This document shows positions 60,089 to 64,000 of a stretch of DNA of 64,000 nucleotides, one piece after another; within the stretch, counting starts at the first letter, position 1; the number at the start of each line of letters is the position of its first letter. The notes under the pieces were generated by a model. That model did no database searches, was not told where the DNA came from, and saw nothing but the letters and a program-made list of their open reading frames with translations. The position numbers were made by a program, and so were the translations under genes. Source of the DNA: a virus; IMG/VR virus record IMGVR_UViG_3300037316_000027, positions 62,001 to 126,000 of that record. One strand, written 5' to 3'.

Positions 60089-60360
60089 GTGACGACTGGC
60101 GCAACCCTCCGCCTAGGACGAAGTACCGCATGATGTGGAAAGGCGAGTGGCGTCCGGTTCTCAACATGATTGACGCGAGCAACACGCCGACAACGTTGCC
60201 CGTGCGAGCGGCGAAGGCCGTGCTCTATGTCGCGCACCGACACGTGGTCGCGATCCCGGTTGGGCCGGCCGACATTTTGGAGAATGCCGACTATCGAACT
60301 TCCGCGTGGGAGACCATTGGCCCTGATCCCAGCGATGACGACGCCGATACGGACCATTAA
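60085..60360 (+). CDS. Unknown protein, 91 residues
   Basis: A GTG start (GTGA overlap) gives MSDDWRNPPPRTKYRMMWKG. Strand-rich with an acidic tail. Its stop codon TAA forms part of the TTAAC half-site of the next promoter. Function is unknown. Confidence 0.7.
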   Translation: MSDDWRNPPPRTKYRMMWKGEWRPVLNMIDASNTPTTLPVRAAKAVLYVAHRHVVAIPVGPADILENADYRTSAWETIGPDPSDDDADTDH

Positions 60361-60408
60361 CCAACCGCCAACATCCCTCTTGACCTGGTTATGGATCACG
60401 CCTAGTTT
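60346..60408 (+). promoter_or_regulatory. Promoter with GATA-N7-TTAACC box
   Basis: TTGACC at 60380-60385, a 17-nt spacer, TAGTTT at 60403-60408. TTAACC starts at 60357, exactly 23 nt before the -35; the first half-site (GATA at 60346) is degenerate. It drives the gene at 60438. Confidence 0.65.
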
Positions 60409-60437
60409 CGTACCTGCAACGCAAACAGGAGTAACCC

Positions 60438-61172
60438 ATGCGTGGACTTTCTGAAATACGTTCTACCAATGAAGACCCGTCTGCATCCTTTCGCTCGCGA
60501 GAACCGCAGCACGGCCACGTCGAGAGCGGTGACAAGAACATCTCTTTCGAAAGCAACATGGCGGAGAAGCGCCGCCGGGAAGAAACGGACGAGATCGAAA
60601 ACTTGCTTCGCGATCTCGGTCACGCGACCGGCCATCGCACTCTCGCTGCCCGGACTAAGGAGCAGAATGCTCGCAAGGCCCTTCAGCAACTCGACGAGCT
60701 TTTCTTCACCGCCCTGCTGCTCGATCTCTTCGCCGCCAAGACGACGCGCGTCGAGCCCGAACATCAAGAGCGGGTCGAGAGCGCAATCGATGCGGAGCCT
60801 CCGTTCCTCGCGTTCTGGCGGAAGCTCAACGAGGGTCTGACTGCTGCCGGCAAATCGGAAGCGGCTTATGGCGATGCCAAGAGAGCGTTCCTTGGCGGAC
60901 CGACGCCGGTCGGTGCCATGACGTTCGTTGGTAAGGAGTGGAATGGCATTCGCGCCATTCCCTCTGCGCCGGTCAACTCTCTCGGCGGGGTCCGTCCCGC
61001 CTATCACGGCGAGTATTGCCGCGTGACCGATCACGGCACCATCTGGGACAAGGTCACGAACAAGCACGATCTCCCCATCGCCTATGCGCTCCCCGAAGCC
61101 GCACTCATTGCCGCGAAAGATCGCCGCACTGAAATCGTGGCGACGGCTCGCGAGGCGACGGACAACAGTTAG
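60438..61172 (+). CDS. Unknown protein, 244 residues
   Basis: AGGAG lies 7 nt before the ATG. A disordered N-terminus (1-40) leads to a charged helical domain (AEKRRREETDEIENLLRDLG, RKALQQLDELFFTALLLDLF). A smaller strand part follows (GAMTFVGKEWNGIRAIPSAP). It has its own promoter and terminator, so it is likely a well-expressed protein of importance. No family recognised. Confidence 0.8.
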   Translation: MRGLSEIRSTNEDPSASFRSREPQHGHVESGDKNISFESNMAEKRRREETDEIENLLRDLGHATGHRTLAARTKEQNARKALQQLDELFFTALLLDLFAAKTTRVEPEHQERVESAIDAEPPFLAFWRKLNEGLTAAGKSEAAYGDAKRAFLGGPTPVGAMTFVGKEWNGIRAIPSAPVNSLGGVRPAYHGEYCRVTDHGTIWDKVTNKHDLPIAYALPEAALIAAKDRRTEIVATAREATDNS

Positions 61173-61305
61173 CCCGGCGAGGGCGTTTGCGATCGGCTTC
61201 GTCGGTCGGTGACGAAAGATATCCTGCGGGCCTCGCTAGCGGCTAAACGTCTTGCACCGTTCAAGGGTATTGAAGACGCGGCGGTAGGTCCCGTCGAGAG
61301 GCAAC

Positions 61306-61344
61306 CGGCCCGGCAGCGCCCAACGCGCGCCGGGCCGTTTGTTA
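61306..61344 (+). terminator. Rho-independent terminator
   Basis: CGGCCCGGC and GCCGGGCCG pair over a 14-nt loop and are followed by TTTGTT. It ends the single-gene transcript 60438-61172. The 61173-61305 stretch before it shows no well-supported gene. Confidence 0.75.
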
Positions 61345-61372
61345 TACTCAATCCGCGAAAGTAGTATAACTC

Positions 61373-61525
61373 ATGCGGCAGCAGTGGATTTTTGGGCTCG
61401 TTTTGACCGTGTTCATTCTGGCGATGACGGTCGCGATTGTCATGATCCCCGGGCGCGACCATCAAACGCGCGATTACGAGTGGCGGACCCAGCACGAGAA
61501 ATACCCCGCTGGCGACCGGGATTAA
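61373..61525 (+). CDS. Single-helix membrane protein, 50 residues
   Basis: The product MRQQWIFGLVLTVFILAMTV... has one transmembrane helix and a charged 25-residue tail. A TATACT-like element upstream (61342-61347) might serve as a -10. Its stop codon forms the first half of the next TTAA-N7-TTAACC box. Function is unknown. Confidence 0.6.
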   Translation: MRQQWIFGLVLTVFILAMTVAIVMIPGRDHQTRDYEWRTQHEKYPAGDRD

Positions 61526-61584
61526 CCGCCTGTTAACCATTATCGCATTGGGTGCTTGCTCTTCTCCGGGAGAACATCTAGGTT
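61522..61584 (+). promoter_or_regulatory. Promoter with perfect TTAA-N7-TTAACCAT box
   Basis: TTGCTC at 61556-61561, a 17-nt spacer, TAGGTT at 61579-61584. The box (61522-61540) is the best in the window and includes the full TTAACCAT half-site of the CtrA consensus. TTAAC starts 23 nt before the -35, box centre near -62. It drives the AAA+ ATPase gene. Confidence 0.75.
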
Positions 61585-61623
61585 CTGATCCATCGATCAA
61601 CCCTACAGCACTAGGAAATGCAA

Positions 61624-63294
61624 ATGACCGCGACCAAGACCATCTCGAAAGGCCAGACTGCGGCTGCCGACGTTGCTTCACTTTTGCGCGCCCGCAACTC
61701 GTTGCTCTGGATCGTCACCCGTGAAGAGCATCGCGTCGAAGGCTTTCTGTTTGAAGCCGCTGCCGCTGCTGGCTACAAGACCATGTTCTGGGACGTAGCG
61801 CAGGGCGTCACCACGATCAACGGTGAGCCTGCCAAGAACGGCAACCAGCCCATCGGTGGTGAGGACGTTGAAACGACGCTCGCCGCGATCCGTACTGCTT
61901 CCGATGTCAAGCCCAAGGCTGACGACAAAGGCAACCGCACGGTGTGGGTCATGCGCGATCTCCCCCGCTGGCTCGGCGACGGCATTGCCGGCGCGAAGCC
62001 GATGCGCCAGCTCCGCAATCTCTCGAAGCATCTCCCGCGCGTTGACCGCAAGTCGGCGCAAGCGATCATCATCCTGACCACGGAGAGCAACATCCCGGCC
62101 GATCTCGCCGGCCATGCGACGGTCATCGAATGGCCGCTCCCGGATCGTTCGGAAATCGAAAAGGTGCTGACCGACGCAATCAACTCGTTGCCGGAGTACG
62201 AGACGGACAAGGAAACGGGCGAACCAATCTTGACGAAGCCCATCCGCTCGCTTGCTGCGACCCCGGAGACGCGTGAGACCGCGATTGACGCGGCGGTCGG
62301 TCTGACTTCGGACGAGGCTGCCTCATGCTTCGCCAAGTCGCTCGTGCAAACACGTGCGATCGACCCGGTCCTCGTGTCGAATGAAAAGAAACGAGTGATC
62401 GCCCGCGAGCGCGTGCTCGAATGGATTGATCCCCTCAAGGAGGGGCTCGATGCAGTCGGCGGTCTCGATAACGTCAAGGCGTTTCTCAACGAGCGCAAGG
62501 ACGCGTATACTCCGGCCGCACGCGAGTACGGCCTGCCCGCTCCGAAGGGCATCGTGCTGACCGGCATGTCCGGCTGCGGAAAGACGCTTACCGCCAAGGC
62601 CCTCGCCACGGGCTGGAGCGTGCCTCTTCTGAGGCTCGATCTGGGCGCGCTCAAGGACAAGTTCGTCGGCGGGAGCGAAGGCAACCTCCGCAAGGCGCTA
62701 AAGGTGATCGAAGCCATTGGCCGTTGCGTGGTCCTGATCGACGAGATCGAGAAGGCGATGCAGGGTGCGACTTCTGGCTCCGCTGACGGCGGCGTCTCCG
62801 CCGATGCTCTCGGTACGATCCTGTCATGGATGCAGGATCATCCGGCCGGCGCTTTCATCATCGCGACTGCGAACGATGTCAGCTCGCTTCCGCCGGAGCT
62901 GCTGCGCAAGGGCCGTTTCGACGAAGTGTTCTTTGTCGATTTGCCGAACGCAATCGAGCGCAAGGGCGTGCTCAAGGCCGCGCTCAAGGCCAACGGCCGC
63001 GACAAGGTCAAGATCAACTTCGGTGAAGTCGCTGACGCGACCGAGGACTTCACGGGCTCGGAAGTTGCCGAGCTGGTATCGACCGCCCTGTATGCGGGCT
63101 TCGCTGACAGTGTCCGCGAAATCACAACCGAGGACTTGATCCTCGCCGCGTCCAAGGTCGTGCCGCTGGCGAAGACCAAGGCCGACAAGATGACTGAGCT
63201 GCGCAAGTGGGGTAAGGCCAACGCTCGCCCGGCCACCAGTGCGACGAAGCTGGAAGTTGTTTCTGGCGGAAGTCGTCAGATCGATCTCGGCTAA
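61624..63294 (+). CDS. AAA+ ATPase, FtsH/SpoVK-like module
   Basis: AGGAAA precedes the ATG at 61624 (an ATG at 61618 is in frame). The 556-residue product has an N-terminal domain of about 250 residues (LLRARNSLLWIVTREEHRVE). The AAA+ core follows: Walker A GMSGCGKT, Walker B VVLIDEIEKAM, sensor 1 FIIATANDVSSLP and arginine finger LRKGRFDEVFF, then a small helical lid. No protease domain is fused. Such ATPases remodel proteins; in phages the target is unknown. It has the best regulated promoter of the window. Confidence 0.92.
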   Translation: MTATKTISKGQTAAADVASLLRARNSLLWIVTREEHRVEGFLFEAAAAAGYKTMFWDVAQGVTTINGEPAKNGNQPIGGEDVETTLAAIRTASDVKPKADDKGNRTVWVMRDLPRWLGDGIAGAKPMRQLRNLSKHLPRVDRKSAQAIIILTTESNIPADLAGHATVIEWPLPDRSEIEKVLTDAINSLPEYETDKETGEPILTKPIRSLAATPETRETAIDAAVGLTSDEAASCFAKSLVQTRAIDPVLVSNEKKRVIARERVLEWIDPLKEGLDAVGGLDNVKAFLNERKDAYTPAAREYGLPAPKGIVLTGMSGCGKTLTAKALATGWSVPLLRLDLGALKDKFVGGSEGNLRKALKVIEAIGRCVVLIDEIEKAMQGATSGSADGGVSADALGTILSWMQDHPAGAFIIATANDVSSLPPELLRKGRFDEVFFVDLPNAIERKGVLKAALKANGRDKVKINFGEVADATEDFTGSEVAELVSTALYAGFADSVREITTEDLILAASKVVPLAKTKADKMTELRKWGKANARPATSATKLEVVSGGSRQIDLG

Positions 63295-63304
63295 AAAGCA
63301 ACTA

Positions 63305-63328
63305 CTCCCGGGGAATGGTCCCCGGGAG
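63305..63328 (+). terminator. Perfect intercistronic hairpin
   Basis: CTCCCGGGGA-ATGG-TCCCCGGGAG has 10-bp arms, no T-tract and is followed by ACTACCT, as at 43511-43532. It probably stabilises or processes the AAA+ mRNA rather than fully terminating it. Confidence 0.6.
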
Positions 63329-63350
63329 ACTACCTACCGGAGAAAACAAG

Positions 63351-63542
63351 GTGAAAAACTTTATCGCAGACGGCCAAAACCGTTACTTCATCCTCAATGG
63401 CGGCGGGCGCATGGCTATCAAACCTCTGGGACAACGACGCCCGGTTCTTCATGCCAGCAAGCTCTCTTTCAAACACGACGCGGCTCGCCAGCGGCAGTAC
63501 ATGCGAAACCAACACCACGGCGCTTCACGCGGGCGGGCTTAA
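63351..63542 (+). CDS. Small basic protein, 63 residues
   Basis: A GTG start with GGAG and AAGG upstream gives MKNFIADGQNRYFILNGGGR. Strand-rich first half, Arg/His-rich end. Its stop codon lies in the next TTAA-N7-TTAAC box. Function is unknown. Confidence 0.75.
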   Translation: MKNFIADGQNRYFILNGGGRMAIKPLGQRRPVLHASKLSFKHDAARQRQYMRNQHHGASRGRA

Positions 63543-63601
63543 CCCTTCATTAACTATCCCCTGAGCTTGTACGTGACAAGCTCAAGGTTCTCAGCTAGAA
63601 C
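63539..63601 (+). promoter_or_regulatory. Promoter with TTAA-N7-TTAAC box
   Basis: GTGACA at 63573-63578, a 17-nt spacer, TAGAAC at 63596-63601. The perfect TTAA-N7-TTAACTAT box (63539-63557) has TTAAC 23 nt before the -35. It drives the last gene of the window. Confidence 0.65.
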
Positions 63602-63658
63602 TTAACCCAAGCCCGGCACCCCGCCGAGCGCCTTTTCTACAGCACATAGGAACAGCAA

Positions 63659-64000
63659 ATGTCACTCTCTTCGAAAATTCTCCGCCCCGGACTGCTCGTT
63701 GGTATGAGCACTTCCATCAAGGGCAATATCGACTACACCAAAACCGTGCTCGAAGAAGAGCACATTGACGAGGCCGGCCAGTTGGTCGGCTCATGGCAGA
63801 CTGACAAGGTCGTCTACGACGCTGCCGAGCAGGAGGCCGCCGTCAAGGTGCGCTCGAAAGCTCGCGGCTTCATCACCAGCGTTTGCGCGAAGTCCGACTT
63901 CGGCTACCTCTGTCCGGAAAGCCGCGAGGCTGATCTGGAGGCCGCGATCAAGAAGGCCATCGACGTGTGCGCCGACTTCAATTTCGGTGCTCGTATCACT
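63659..64000 (+). CDS. Partial unknown protein, C-terminus beyond window
   Basis: AGGAA lies 6 nt before the ATG at 63659, and 114 codons are visible (MSLSSKILRPGLLVGMSTSI..., DEAGQLVGSWQTDKVVYD, SVCAKSDFGYLCPESREADL). Strands followed by helices; one Cys pair. The opening 'lLRPGLLVslkTsi.Gnv.Y' is found in several phage proteins next to AAA+ ATPase genes, so the two may work together. Function is unknown. Confidence 0.85.
   Translation, partial: MSLSSKILRPGLLVGMSTSIKGNIDYTKTVLEEEHIDEAGQLVGSWQTDKVVYDAAEQEAAVKVRSKARGFITSVCAKSDFGYLCPESREADLEAAIKKAIDVCADFNFGARIT

Noticed and set aside
61209-61364. A 51-codon GTG frame across the terminator at 61306-61344
   Set aside because: It runs through a strong hairpin terminator and has no ribosome-binding site; composition gives no support.

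Overview
The window looks like one continuous piece of a GC-rich (about 60% by eye) double-stranded DNA phage genome. Genes are tiny and tightly packed, and most neighbours overlap through ATGA, GTGA or TGATG junctions. The likely host is an alphaproteobacterium. This is inferred from codon bias, from TTAA-N7-TTAAC boxes that match the CtrA consensus of that class, and from exported proteins of alphaproteobacterial style. No capsid, tail, terminase or integrase gene is visible, so the structural and packaging module must lie outside. I found no tRNA, rRNA, CRISPR array or insertion sequence.

Layout. (1) 1-6.3 kb, minus strand: small, low-complexity, probably disordered proteins. Seven begin with the same tag, KDAxGHGS, and several carry a second shared motif around PKSDxVPVHDSM. 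They read like a set of virion cargo or accessory proteins. A GIY-YIG homing endonuclease is inserted in the opposite orientation. (2) 6.3-9.05 kb, minus: small unknown proteins, two with signal peptides. (3) 9.05-9.2 kb: a divergent promoter pair. (4) 9.2-11.4 kb, plus: eight small unknown genes. (5) 11.4-22.9 kb, minus: about 40 small genes, many encoding one- or two-helix membrane proteins or small zinc-binding proteins. (6) 22.9-24.0 kb: an intergenic hub with divergent promoters and seven exact copies of TTAAGGTTAA on either strand, a candidate replication origin or operator array. (7) 24.0-34.7 kb, plus: about 35 small genes, including a DnaQ-like exonuclease, a C39-like peptidase, an HNH endonuclease and a protein ending in the bacterial SSB tip DDDIPF. 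(8) 35.2-39.1 kb: an exported Gly/His-rich protein, then a cassette with a Mom/DUF4338-like acetyltransferase, two ParB-like proteins and a cysteine-containing protein; a DNA-modification or anti-restriction role is inferred. (9) 39.1-41.5 kb, minus: a primase-polymerase/SF3 helicase that faces its neighbours across a two-way terminator. (10) 41.6-64 kb, plus: the DNA metabolism arm, with a cupin, a HIRAN protein, an HExxH peptidase, GIY-YIG and HNH nucleases, a DUF2800-like nuclease, a PAP2-like membrane phosphatase, a tandem-repeat DNA-binding candidate, a DUF2815-like ssDNA-binding protein, family A DNA polymerase, an HD phosphohydrolase, an SNF2-like helicase and an AAA+ ATPase.

How it fits together. 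The primase-helicase, polymerase, ssDNA-binding protein, helicase and nucleases make a mostly self-sufficient replication and recombination set. Transcription seems to start from a few sigma70-like promoters. In seven of them a TTAAC half-site starts 23 (once 24) nt before the start of the -35 hexamer, and four of these have a full TTAA-N7-TTAA box. That places the box near -61, a classical class I activator position, and suggests one regulator (host CtrA or a phage protein) controls much of the genome.
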